DNA of 64,000 nt from an uncultured Mediterraneibacter sp. (GTDB lineage: Bacteria > Bacillota > Clostridia > Lachnospirales > Lachnospiraceae), in contig NZ_CAKRDI010000005.1 of NCBI RefSeq assembly GCF_934309415.1, positions 87,975-151,974 of the forward strand, read 5' to 3'. The position numbers and the translations under genes are program-made. Position 1 is the first letter of the stretch, and each line of letters begins with the position of its first letter. The notes below the pieces were generated by a model. The model saw only the letters and a list, made by a program, of their open reading frames with translations, was not told the origin of the DNA and searched no databases. Below are positions 37,082 through 45,361 of this stretch, in pieces.

Positions 37082-38095
37082 TTACCTCCTGTTGCTTCCT
37101 CCACTCAATTTGTCCTTCATTCTTCTCAACTGAGACATCAACACCATGATTCCATACATCCTGCACTGTAATAATTTCAAAAGGATCTTATCTTTTCCTG
37201 ATATCTGCTGCACATAATAATTTTTATTCATCTGTGGGAATTTATTATATGCATAATTTCTGAATTTCTTAAGATACTCGCTTTTTCGGTCATTCAGTAC
37301 AATTTCTTTCGATGGAACAAAGAACGTATTCTCAAACACAAGATACTCCAGTTCATTTCTATATGTCTCTGTAAGATTTTCCTTTGCAAAATATTCAAGA
37401 AGCTGATCAACAGCCCAGGTACGATCTTCGTAATTTTTTGTAAAGTTCTTACTGTGCATGATTGAGCCGTCACGCATGAGATAATAGTAATAAACCTCCT
37501 GCAGATATACAACCCGTTTTATATTTGCCATGAGTTTTGGGATCGTAGCCAGATCCTCATAGTATCTGCCCTTTGGAAATTGCAAACCACTATGATTCCA
37601 GACATCTTTGCGGATCAGTTTATTCACGGCAGAACAGGATTTCATAATCAGTTCCTTATTCTCTGATGCTTCAATTACCTGATTCACAGGGAAAGGAAAT
37701 GTAAAACGATCCGTCAGATTTCCATCCTCCTCTTCTCCCATATAATCAAAGATCACCATATCTGCCTGATTTTTTTCTGCTGTTTCTACTGTATCTTTTA
37801 CAAGATTCTCGTGAATTCTGTCATCACTGTCTACAAACAGAAGATACTTTCCCGTTGCATTTTCCACACCAACATTTCTGGCATCACCAAGTCCTCCATT
37901 TTCCTTATGGATCACTTTAATTCGCTCATCCTGATCTGCATATTCTTCACACATTGCACCACTTTGATCTTTCGATCCGTCATCCACAAGGATAATTTCC
38001 AATCTGTTATAACTTTGTCTGCATACACTTTGAATACATCTGTCTAGATATTTCTCTACATTGTAAACAGGTACAATCACGCTTACAAGTTCCAT
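37082..38095 (-). CDS. Family 2 glycosyltransferase
   Basis: A 337-residue GT-A enzyme. VPVYNVEKYLDRCI, LVDDGSKDQSG and LFVDSDDRI form the nucleotide-diphosphate and metal sites. The C-terminal half, with YYLMRDGSIMHSKNF and LEYLVFENTFFVPSKEIVL, matches its neighbour at 36087-37076 in order and content. CAGGAGTG precedes the ATG. It is one of six sugar transferases likely to build the repeat unit. Confidence 0.88.
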   Translation of the reverse strand: MELVSVIVPVYNVEKYLDRCIQSVCRQSYNRLEIILVDDGSKDQSGAMCEEYADQDERIKVIHKENGGLGDARNVGVENATGKYLLFVDSDDRIHENLVKDTVETAEKNQADMVIFDYMGEEEDGNLTDRFTFPFPVNQVIEASENKELIMKSCSAVNKLIRKDVWNHSGLQFPKGRYYEDLATIPKLMANIKRVVYLQEVYYYYLMRDGSIMHSKNFTKNYEDRTWAVDQLLEYFAKENLTETYRNELEYLVFENTFFVPSKEIVLNDRKSEYLKKFRNYAYNKFPQMNKNYYVQQISGKDKILLKLLQCRMYGIMVLMSQLRRMKDKLSGGSNRR

Positions 38096-38229
38096 ATTTC
38101 ACTCCTGTACTTTTCCAAAAAATGGACCGTAATTTCTTTTATCATTCTACTTCAACCAATGCTCACCCTCTGCATTTCTGCTTAATAATTCAATTTCACA
38201 TCAATCAAATGATAGAAATTTTTCATAGG

Positions 38230-39330
38230 CTATCGAATCAATTCCATCAATTCTTTATCCTGATTTGCCAGATCATACTGATCTGCATTATCCAAAAATC
38301 TTGCCGGCTTTCTCTCAGTTTTCTTTTCCAGTATCTCTACTGCCCATTGCTTTGCCCCTGCTTTCAGAGGAATAAAATAACAATTTTCAGTTATTCTGGA
38401 CTCTTTTGTTATCTCATCACTCATAAAACACGGAAGCCCTGCCGACTGAGCTTCAATTCCTGCAATCGGAAGTCCTTCAAAATTAGACGGAAGTAAAAAG
38501 GCATCCATCCCCTGATACAGATAATCTGCATCACTCCGTCTTCCAAGGAGCTTTACCGCATCTTCCAGATGCTTTTCACAGATCAGTTTCTTTACCTGTT
38601 CAAATCTGACGCCATCCCCTGCAAGAAGCAGAATTGAATTCGGATTCTTTTTATAAACTTCTTCAAATACATCCAAAAGGAAATAATGATTCTTCTGGTA
38701 ACAGAAGTTTCCCACATGACCAAGCACAAATTGATCAGTTATCCCCAATTTTCTGCGGATTTCCTCACGTTTTTCCACACTGTATTCGTATTTTTCTCTG
38801 TCTACAGCATTATGGATCACACTGAATTTTCCTGAATTTACTATTTTCTCCGGAAACAGCCATTCCCCCGCTTTTACTGAACAGCCATAAAATTCCGTTC
38901 CATACCGGTATAAAAACAGACGACAGAATCTATGGATCAGATTAAATATATTTCTTTTCAAAGCACTTTCACAGTCATTTCCACTGGAATGACTGTGGAT
39001 TATTCTTCTTTTTACCCCTGCATGCTTTGCGGCAATTGCAGTAATACAGTCAATCGCTGTTGAAATATTCAGATACACTGCATCATATCTTCCTGCTTTA
39101 ATAATTCTACGCACCTGTCGATACTGAGAAATTGGATGTTTCAGATTTGAGATTGCATAAAGATCGGAATGAAACTTAAGCAGTTCTTCTTTCAATTCCA
39201 GATCAATCTCATTTGTAAGGAAATCAAGCCTCACTTCTTCATTTGATACTTTCTTCAGGAAATTCAAAAGGTATTTATCAATTCCTCCTGCTTTCCCATC
39301 CATAATAAATCCTACAAGAATCCTTTTCAT
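38230..39330 (-). CDS. Family 4 glycosyltransferase (GT-B, EpsF-like)
   Basis: A 366-residue retaining GT-B enzyme. MDGKAGGIDKYLLNFLKKV near the start is the acceptor-side loop seen in EpsF-type enzymes, LGHVGNFCYQKNHYFLLDVF begins the C-terminal Rossmann half, and LLPSNFEGLPIAGIEAQSAGLP is the E-x7-E nucleotide-sugar motif region. It overlaps the Wzy gene by 4 bases, so it is translated with it. The 134-base gap after it holds nothing I could identify. Confidence 0.88.
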   Translation of the reverse strand: MKRILVGFIMDGKAGGIDKYLLNFLKKVSNEEVRLDFLTNEIDLELKEELLKFHSDLYAISNLKHPISQYRQVRRIIKAGRYDAVYLNISTAIDCITAIAAKHAGVKRRIIHSHSSGNDCESALKRNIFNLIHRFCRLFLYRYGTEFYGCSVKAGEWLFPEKIVNSGKFSVIHNAVDREKYEYSVEKREEIRRKLGITDQFVLGHVGNFCYQKNHYFLLDVFEEVYKKNPNSILLLAGDGVRFEQVKKLICEKHLEDAVKLLGRRSDADYLYQGMDAFLLPSNFEGLPIAGIEAQSAGLPCFMSDEITKESRITENCYFIPLKAGAKQWAVEILEKKTERKPARFLDNADQYDLANQDKELMELIR

Positions 39331-40793
39331 ACCTTTTCCTCACTGCGTATCTTATATGTATACTGTACCAGATAACCACTGAATATCCACAAAATGCATG
39401 CGCTCGGAGAATTTGTATAGATTCCATCTAACAGAAACAACATACTTATAACTACTGCTCCTGCTGAGGCCAGCATTGTTATAAGATACAACTCAGCTCC
39501 ATCATTTTTTCTGATAACCGGAAGTAAAACATACTGCACAATTCTAATCGTAATCAGAAGAAATAAAACAAATCCAATTCCTCCCTGAAATGCAAGCGTA
39601 TTAAAGAATGCATTATGCATACTTGTGTAATTTCCCTGTTCATTGTTTACTGCATATGTATCCGGTACATTTTCTTTGGCATATGCAACAAAGGTGGAGT
39701 ATCCTGCTCCGTATATCGGACTTGTCTGCCAGACTTCCACTGCACTTTTCCATAATGAAAATCTACCGTTTGTCGCATCTTTTTCAATATTCTGCTGCCG
39801 TGCAGTCTGAACATTGCTGCTTTTACTTTTCTGCTGTTTCGTTTTCTTTCCCACATTCGATGCAGAGCTCTGAGGATTTCCAGCTATAGCAGTATTCTTC
39901 TGCGCAGCGGCTTTCTGTGTTACTTCAGTCTGATATCTGATATTTTCTGTTTTCAGAAATGACTCTCCACAAACAGCCACCGCCATCACACAAACTACAA
40001 TTAACAGGCTTTTCACATATCCTGCTGCTCGATACTTCGATCCTTTTCCTTTGGATTCTCTACGAATCAGACAGAAATACAATAAACACCCAACTCCCAA
40101 AACAAATGCAATCTCGCCTGTTCTTGAATCTGAATAAACTACATAGCCAAAATCGAATATAGCTGTAATGATATAAAAAAGTTTCCCGATTCCCTTCTTC
40201 TCAATCATGAAGAAAACCGACAGAATCACACCAATCACGCTGAAAACCGCACCATAATTGGGATCTGTGTACACGCCCCACAATCTGTCCCAGGTAAACC
40301 CAGTGACAATAAATTCTCCTTCCGGTGTTGTGAGGAACTGAGAATAAGACTGCGCAAGCATGATCAGACTGGCTGCTGCCGCAATTACAGTTCCAATAAT
40401 CATCAAATGTGCAATAATGTCAAATTCTCTTCTGTACTTTTCCGTATCCCGTTCCACATCACAGACATACAGTGCAAAAAACTGAAGTCCCGTCCAGAGA
40501 ATCCATTTTAAATTATCAGTCATACCATACTGTCTGTTCATAAATGTGCTAAGTAAAAAACTCAGACAAAATAAAATCATCAAGATCAGACATGGCATTT
40601 TTCTATATTTTTTCCAGTTAATGACTCGCACTAAAATCACAAGTGCTCCCAAAGCCAAAGTCAGTTTCACCAAAATTGGCTGTACCGGTGATATATAAAT
40701 CACAGAAACGAATGTTGCGAATGACAGACACAAATAGCTGATTTTAAATACAAGTTCTAATATTTCTTCGTAATTCTGTTTAACTTTATCCAT
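39327..40793 (-). CDS. Wzy-type polysaccharide polymerase / O-antigen ligase-like protein
   Basis: A 488-residue membrane protein with about eleven helices and a large outer loop rich in Gln, Ser and Lys (about 285-345). GAGYSTFVAYAKENVPDTYAVN followed by SMHNAFFNTLAFQGGIG matches the Wzy/WaaL core, where the H-N after a loop is typical. It would join repeat units on the outer face of the membrane. The ATG has AAGGGG upstream. Dispersed repeat copy 40831-40990 lies directly upstream. Confidence 0.85.
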   Translation of the reverse strand: MDKVKQNYEEILELVFKISYLCLSFATFVSVIYISPVQPILVKLTLALGALVILVRVINWKKYRKMPCLILMILFCLSFLLSTFMNRQYGMTDNLKWILWTGLQFFALYVCDVERDTEKYRREFDIIAHLMIIGTVIAAAASLIMLAQSYSQFLTTPEGEFIVTGFTWDRLWGVYTDPNYGAVFSVIGVILSVFFMIEKKGIGKLFYIITAIFDFGYVVYSDSRTGEIAFVLGVGCLLYFCLIRRESKGKGSKYRAAGYVKSLLIVVCVMAVAVCGESFLKTENIRYQTEVTQKAAAQKNTAIAGNPQSSASNVGKKTKQQKSKSSNVQTARQQNIEKDATNGRFSLWKSAVEVWQTSPIYGAGYSTFVAYAKENVPDTYAVNNEQGNYTSMHNAFFNTLAFQGGIGFVLFLLITIRIVQYVLLPVIRKNDGAELYLITMLASAGAVVISMLFLLDGIYTNSPSACILWIFSGYLVQYTYKIRSEEKV

Positions 40794-40830
40794 TAAATCC
40801 CCTTCGTAATTTATACTTCTCTTGTTTCAA

Positions 40831-40990
40831 AATGTGTCGTAAAAAAGGCTTTCTGTAAGATGTATGCCATAATTCGTAGAAGATTTTACCTGAATGAGGA
40901 CAGCATAGCAGGCTACATCAATCGAATAAGGTTAAAACATACTACAAGGCAGAGCATACAAATTGCAGAAATACTTTTTCAGATACACTC
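40831..40990. repeat. Dispersed imperfect palindrome, full-length diverged copy
   Basis: About 160 bases that match the element at 51748-51913 from arm to arm, including CTTTCTGTAAGATGTATG, AGATTTTACCTGAATGAGGA, GCAGGCTACATCAATCGAAT and the closing TTGCAGAAATACTTTTTCAGA. It lies between two glycan genes in the operon, so it is transcribed as a long hairpin. Confidence 0.75.
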
Positions 40991-41007
40991 CAGGTTTCTA
41001 TAATAAT

Positions 41008-42246
41008 TTAGTTTCTATGAGCCTGATTCTTTTCAATCAATCCATGAATCAACTCTTCAATCTTTCTGTAAGACTTCGGCCGGTCAAACTGCTCTTCTGC
41101 AATCTTTCTGGCGCGCTCCCCCATTCTTACTCTTGCAGCCTCATTTTTATAAAGCTTTTCAATCATATCTGCCAGAATCTTCACATCTTCCGGCATGATG
41201 TTTACACCGAATCCATCATTTTTAACCTTTGCACGGAATTCCGGACTCATACAGGTATTGATCATCGGTTTTCCGGCCGCCAGATAATCACCGATTTTTG
41301 TCACGATACTCTGCGGCGCTTTTTTTACAAAAGAATTTACCAGAATGTCTGATTTCTTCAAATAAGCTGCCATCAGATCATACGGCGCATATCCCACAAA
41401 TTCCACATTGGCAATCTTTTTGGATTTCGCAAGTTCTTCCAGTTCCTCTTTCATCGGGCCACCACCCAGAATTTTGATCTTAATCTGTGGCATGCCACGC
41501 TTTGCAAGTTCTTCCCCTGCCAGAACCATCGTACGAATGTCGTAACTTGTTCCGATCGTTCCTGCATAGGATATCCAAAATTCATTGTCTTCCTTTGCGA
41601 TCTCGTCCATATGCTGTGCAGCACCCTCATCAAATACTGCAAGTTCATTTCCTACATACACTGTTTCTCTCGGAATATCTCTGTCCTGTTTTTTAAAAGG
41701 ACGATCACGGTATTCATCTGACGTACCAATGACACCTGACACAAGACTGTATACCTTTTCTGCATCACGAAGTAATGGATAAAAGATAATATCACTGGCA
41801 ACCGGAATGTCCAGTACCATTCTCATAGCCTCCGGCCAGAGATCATTGACATCTGCCACAAACGGAATTCCTTTTTTCTTCGCATACTCTGCCGCTGCAA
41901 GTGCCACATCATTCGGAGGAATCTCTGCATATAAAAGATCATAATCTCCTTCTTTTTCAAGAAGCGCCGTCAAATTCTTTGCTGCGATCTTATGACTGCG
42001 GATTCTGCGCAGATCGATATTTTTCTTGTATCCCGGCTCATAGATAAATTTGATTCCGAATTTGTAATCATCTTTTTTAATCTTTTTCAGATCACGCTGT
42101 GCTTTTTCCCAATGCTGGAACGTTGTTGTGATCAGATCTACCTGATACCCTGCATCTGCAAGGAATTCACAGACAGAACGGAATCTTGTATATCCTTTTT
42201 CATCATTCAGACAAACGCCCATTGTGATAACTGCTACTTTATACAT
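41008..42246 (-). CDS. Family 4 glycosyltransferase (WbuB/WcaI-like)
   Basis: A 412-residue GT-B enzyme. GYTRFRSVCEFLADAGYQVDLITT is the N-terminal acceptor loop, VADVNDLWPEA is typical of the WbuB-like group, and WISYAGTIGTSYDIRTMVLAG starts the C-terminal half, with AYLKKSDILVNSFVKKAPQ as the donor region. GGGAG precedes the ATG, and it follows the initiating transferase gene by 15 bases. The pairing with that gene suggests it adds the second sugar of the repeat unit. Confidence 0.85.
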   Translation of the reverse strand: MYKVAVITMGVCLNDEKGYTRFRSVCEFLADAGYQVDLITTTFQHWEKAQRDLKKIKKDDYKFGIKFIYEPGYKKNIDLRRIRSHKIAAKNLTALLEKEGDYDLLYAEIPPNDVALAAAEYAKKKGIPFVADVNDLWPEAMRMVLDIPVASDIIFYPLLRDAEKVYSLVSGVIGTSDEYRDRPFKKQDRDIPRETVYVGNELAVFDEGAAQHMDEIAKEDNEFWISYAGTIGTSYDIRTMVLAGEELAKRGMPQIKIKILGGGPMKEELEELAKSKKIANVEFVGYAPYDLMAAYLKKSDILVNSFVKKAPQSIVTKIGDYLAAGKPMINTCMSPEFRAKVKNDGFGVNIMPEDVKILADMIEKLYKNEAARVRMGERARKIAEEQFDRPKSYRKIEELIHGLIEKNQAHRN

Positions 42247-42261
42247 CGCTTTTCTCCCGTC

Positions 42262-42960
42262 TTATCTTAATACAGCAAACACTGTGTCAATCATAATCTT
42301 AATATCTCCCAGAGCACTGAATTTCTTCAGATATTCCAAATTGTATTTCATCTTATCAGGAAGGATGTGCTTCATATACACTTCATCCACACTGCTTCCT
42401 TCCTTTAAATACTTCTCCATGATCTCATCTTCGTCTTTATAGGCGATGCTTGTTCTTGAAGTAATTCCTGCCGGAAGGAGAAGTGTTGCCCACATCTCAT
42501 CTGTATAGGCTTCTACATATTTCTTTACTTCCGGTCTTGTCCCTACAAAGCTCATATCACCTGCCAGTACATTGAACAACTGCGGCAGTTCATCCAGGCG
42601 GCATTTTCTGAGCAACAGTCCCATCCTTGTGATTCTGCTGTCACCACTTGTCGTTACCGCCGGTCCTTTTTTATCTGCACCTGCTACCATCGTACGGAAC
42701 TTAAAGATTCGATATTCTCTTCCATACTGTGTAATTCTTGCCTGACGGAAGAAAACCGGTCCTTTACTGTCCAGTTTGATTCCAATTGCCAGAATGATCA
42801 TTGCCGGAGAAAGTAATACCAAAAGAATGGATGAACAAATTACATCAATCAGTCGTTTGACTTTCATGCTTTTCTGCCGTCTCATCAGACATTCATAATA
42901 TGGTCTTACACTTTCATTACGCATTCTTTTCGGAAGATCTTCCCATTTTACAAACTTCAT
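42262..42960 (-). CDS. Initiating undecaprenyl-phosphate phosphoglycosyl transferase (PglC/WcaJ family)
   Basis: A 232-residue monotopic phosphoglycosyl transferase that places the first sugar-phosphate on undecaprenyl phosphate. KRLIDVICSSILLVLLSPAMIILA is the re-entrant membrane helix, KFRTMV and LRKCRLDELPQLFNVL carry the catalytic Asp-Glu pair, and GDMSFVGTRPE is the conserved C-terminal motif. The small size, without the N-terminal membrane domain of WcaJ, fits the PglC type. The ATG at 42960 has GGAGGAAG upstream; the longer frame to 43083 overlaps the neighbour and has no ribosome site. Confidence 0.93.
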   Translation of the reverse strand: MKFVKWEDLPKRMRNESVRPYYECLMRRQKSMKVKRLIDVICSSILLVLLSPAMIILAIGIKLDSKGPVFFRQARITQYGREYRIFKFRTMVAGADKKGPAVTTSGDSRITRMGLLLRKCRLDELPQLFNVLAGDMSFVGTRPEVKKYVEAYTDEMWATLLLPAGITSRTSIAYKDEDEIMEKYLKEGSSVDEVYMKHILPDKMKYNLEYLKKFSALGDIKIMIDTVFAVLR

Positions 42961-42974
42961 TTTTCTTCCTCCGT

Positions 42975-44051
42975 TTATCTTCCTGATTTCGTTTTGGAAT
43001 AAAGCATTGGCATACCGGTACGCACAATGTGTACTGCTCTTCCAAATGCTGTACATAAAACTGCTGAACGGGTATTCAGACATTTCAGGGCAATCTTAAG
43101 TGCCTTACTGTCTTTCGCCTCCGCCATAGGAAGAAGCTGCCGGAAAAGAGGATCACGGAACACTTCTTTACAAAATGTTCTTCTGTCTTTTGAATTCATT
43201 CCAGACTGTCGATCACAGTTTCTCTCCAGCGCAGAAAGAATGTAACGTCCATACAAACCTCCAAGCACTGCACAATGCTGCGGCGTATCTGTCTTCCAGT
43301 ACTGTTGCTGTTTCAGCAGCATCTCTATTCTTCTTCTATGCAATGGATAATAATCCGGTACAAACTTAGTTGTCAGGCTTCCGGTCATTCTCTTCGCATA
43401 ATGATATGGCGTGATGCTTAACAGATTCATCGAATCAATATCGTTGCAGTAATTAATATTAAACACAATATCCTCAATCAGACGAACTGTCTCATAGCGG
43501 AATTCATTTTCTCTGATGTAATCCAGATCATACATTTTATTCCAGGCATAACCATAAATTGTCTCCTGCTCCAGCCGGATCATATAATTATGAATCTCAT
43601 CTGCATCCGTAAAGTATCTTTCTTCCGGCTGAATTGTATGTGCATAAGCGAAACTTCCATCCTCATTGTAGTATTCCTCAAGATGTCCAAATACAACCAG
43701 TCGTGCCCTGTTTTTTTCTAAAGATTCAGCCACCTGTTCCAGCAGATTGTGATCTACTGTATCATCCGGGTCCATAAACCAGATATATCTTCCAGATGCA
43801 TGCTCTATTCCGGTATTTCTCGCTTCGCTGAGACCTTTATTCTTCTCATGATGCACTACCTTGATCCTTGCATCTGTCTCTTTCAATTTTTCAGCCAGTT
43901 CTCCGGTCTTATCCGGAGAGCCATCTTCCACAATAATCAGCTCCCAGTCGGAAAATGTCTGGGATTTGATGCTTTCTACCGCTTTTGTAAGATATTTTTC
44001 TACCCCATATGCCGGCATCACAACCGTAAACAGCGGACGTGTCTCACTCAT
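42975..44051 (-). CDS. Family 2 glycosyltransferase
   Basis: A 358-residue GT-A enzyme with VVMPAYGVEKYLTKAV, VEDGSPDKTGELAEKL and FMDPDDTVDHNLLEQV. The rest is helical with no membrane segment. The start at 44051 follows CAGGAGTC; an earlier ATG at 44105 would overlap the upstream aminotransferase. The C-terminal part (about 220-358) is unlike the other GT2 proteins here, so this gene is not part of the tandem duplication. Confidence 0.87.
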   Translation of the reverse strand: MSETRPLFTVVMPAYGVEKYLTKAVESIKSQTFSDWELIIVEDGSPDKTGELAEKLKETDARIKVVHHEKNKGLSEARNTGIEHASGRYIWFMDPDDTVDHNLLEQVAESLEKNRARLVVFGHLEEYYNEDGSFAYAHTIQPEERYFTDADEIHNYMIRLEQETIYGYAWNKMYDLDYIRENEFRYETVRLIEDIVFNINYCNDIDSMNLLSITPYHYAKRMTGSLTTKFVPDYYPLHRRRIEMLLKQQQYWKTDTPQHCAVLGGLYGRYILSALERNCDRQSGMNSKDRRTFCKEVFRDPLFRQLLPMAEAKDSKALKIALKCLNTRSAVLCTAFGRAVHIVRTGMPMLYSKTKSGR

Positions 44052-44079
44052 ATTCTGACTCCTGTTTTCTAACTTTTCT

Positions 44080-45282
44080 TTATAAGTATTTACAGAACTG
44101 CTCAATCACATACTCCTGCTGCTCATCTGTCAGACATGTATGCAACGGCAGTGTAATCTCATTCTCAAACTGTGCATATGCATTCGGATAATCTTTGATA
44201 TCAAATCCAAGATTTTTGTATGCTGTCATCATTGGAAGTGGCTTATAATGCACATTTGTCGCCACCCCGGCTTCTGCCATTCCGGTAATGATCTGATTAC
44301 ACTCTTCTCTTGTTTTTCCCGGTAATCTTGTAATATATAAATGACCGCTTGATTTCGATCCGTTTCCGAAATGATCCAGAACCATCAGTTTTCCTTCCGG
44401 CCATGCGGCATCATACCGTTCGATCAGTTCACGACGGCGCTCCAGGATTCCTGGATATCGTCTCATCTGTGCAAGACCGATGGCAGCCTGAATGTCTGTC
44501 ATATTACATTTATAAAGCGGTGCAACGATGTCATACTCCCATGCACCTGCTTTTGTCTTAGCCAGCGCATCTTTTGACTGACCGTGAAGAGACAGCAACA
44601 TATATTCTTTGTACAGCTCTTCGCTGTCAATTCCGGCTTCTGTAATTGCAGAAGACCATGTAGCCGCCCCACCTTCTGCTGTTGTCAGGTTCTTAACTGC
44701 GTGGAAAGAAAAACTTGTAAAATCTGCAATTTCGCCACTCATTTTACCGTCTCTGGATGCTCCGAACGCATGCGCTCCATCAGAATATACCAGAATTCTT
44801 CCAACTGCTTTCTGACGGTCATTAGAAGGTTTAAACAGGCTCTTCTTTTCTTCTGTGATTTCAAAGATTTCTTTGTAATACGGATAAACAATTCCGGCAA
44901 GATCCACACAGATGATAGCCTTTGTTTTCTCTGTAATCGCCTTTTTCACCTGCTCCGGATCCATATCAAAGCTTCCCGGAAGCGTATCTACCAGAACCGG
45001 TGTTGCTCCCACATGGCAGATCACACTACAGCTGGCTGTGTAAGTATATGCAGTTGTAATAACCTCATCTCCCGGTCCGATTCCCATCACACGCAGGCTC
45101 ATCTCAAGACAGGCTGTAGCCGACCCCAGGCAGACTGCACGCTCTGTATGACATAATTCTGCCACTTTGCGTTCCATCTCTTTTGTTCTCGGTCCGGTTG
45201 TAATCCAACCGCTCTTTAAAGCTTCTGTGACTTCGTTTATCTCTTCTTCTGTAATATCCGGTGGTGAAAAACTAATGTTCAT
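44080..45282 (-). CDS. DegT/DnrJ/EryC1 sugar aminotransferase (PglE-like)
   Basis: A 400-residue PLP enzyme that aminates a keto sugar nucleotide. LKSGWITTGPRTKEME and GSATACLEMSLRV are at the N-terminus, and Lys197 in FHAVKNLTTAEGG binds PLP. It follows the PglF-like dehydratase gene, whose 4-keto product is its natural substrate. Together they would give a UDP-2-acetamido-4-amino-trideoxy sugar, as in bacillosamine or AATGal synthesis. The chosen ATG has GAAGGAGC upstream; a frame to 45324 is possible but has none. Confidence 0.87.
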   Translation of the reverse strand: MNISFSPPDITEEEINEVTEALKSGWITTGPRTKEMERKVAELCHTERAVCLGSATACLEMSLRVMGIGPGDEVITTAYTYTASCSVICHVGATPVLVDTLPGSFDMDPEQVKKAITEKTKAIICVDLAGIVYPYYKEIFEITEEKKSLFKPSNDRQKAVGRILVYSDGAHAFGASRDGKMSGEIADFTSFSFHAVKNLTTAEGGAATWSSAITEAGIDSEELYKEYMLLSLHGQSKDALAKTKAGAWEYDIVAPLYKCNMTDIQAAIGLAQMRRYPGILERRRELIERYDAAWPEGKLMVLDHFGNGSKSSGHLYITRLPGKTREECNQIITGMAEAGVATNVHYKPLPMMTAYKNLGFDIKDYPNAYAQFENEITLPLHTCLTDEQQEYVIEQFCKYL

Positions 45283-45361
45283 TTTTACTGCTCCTTCTCT
45301 TACTAAACGCCAGTTCTGCTGCACTGACTTCTTTATAAATCAGCACAGCAACGTATATGTT

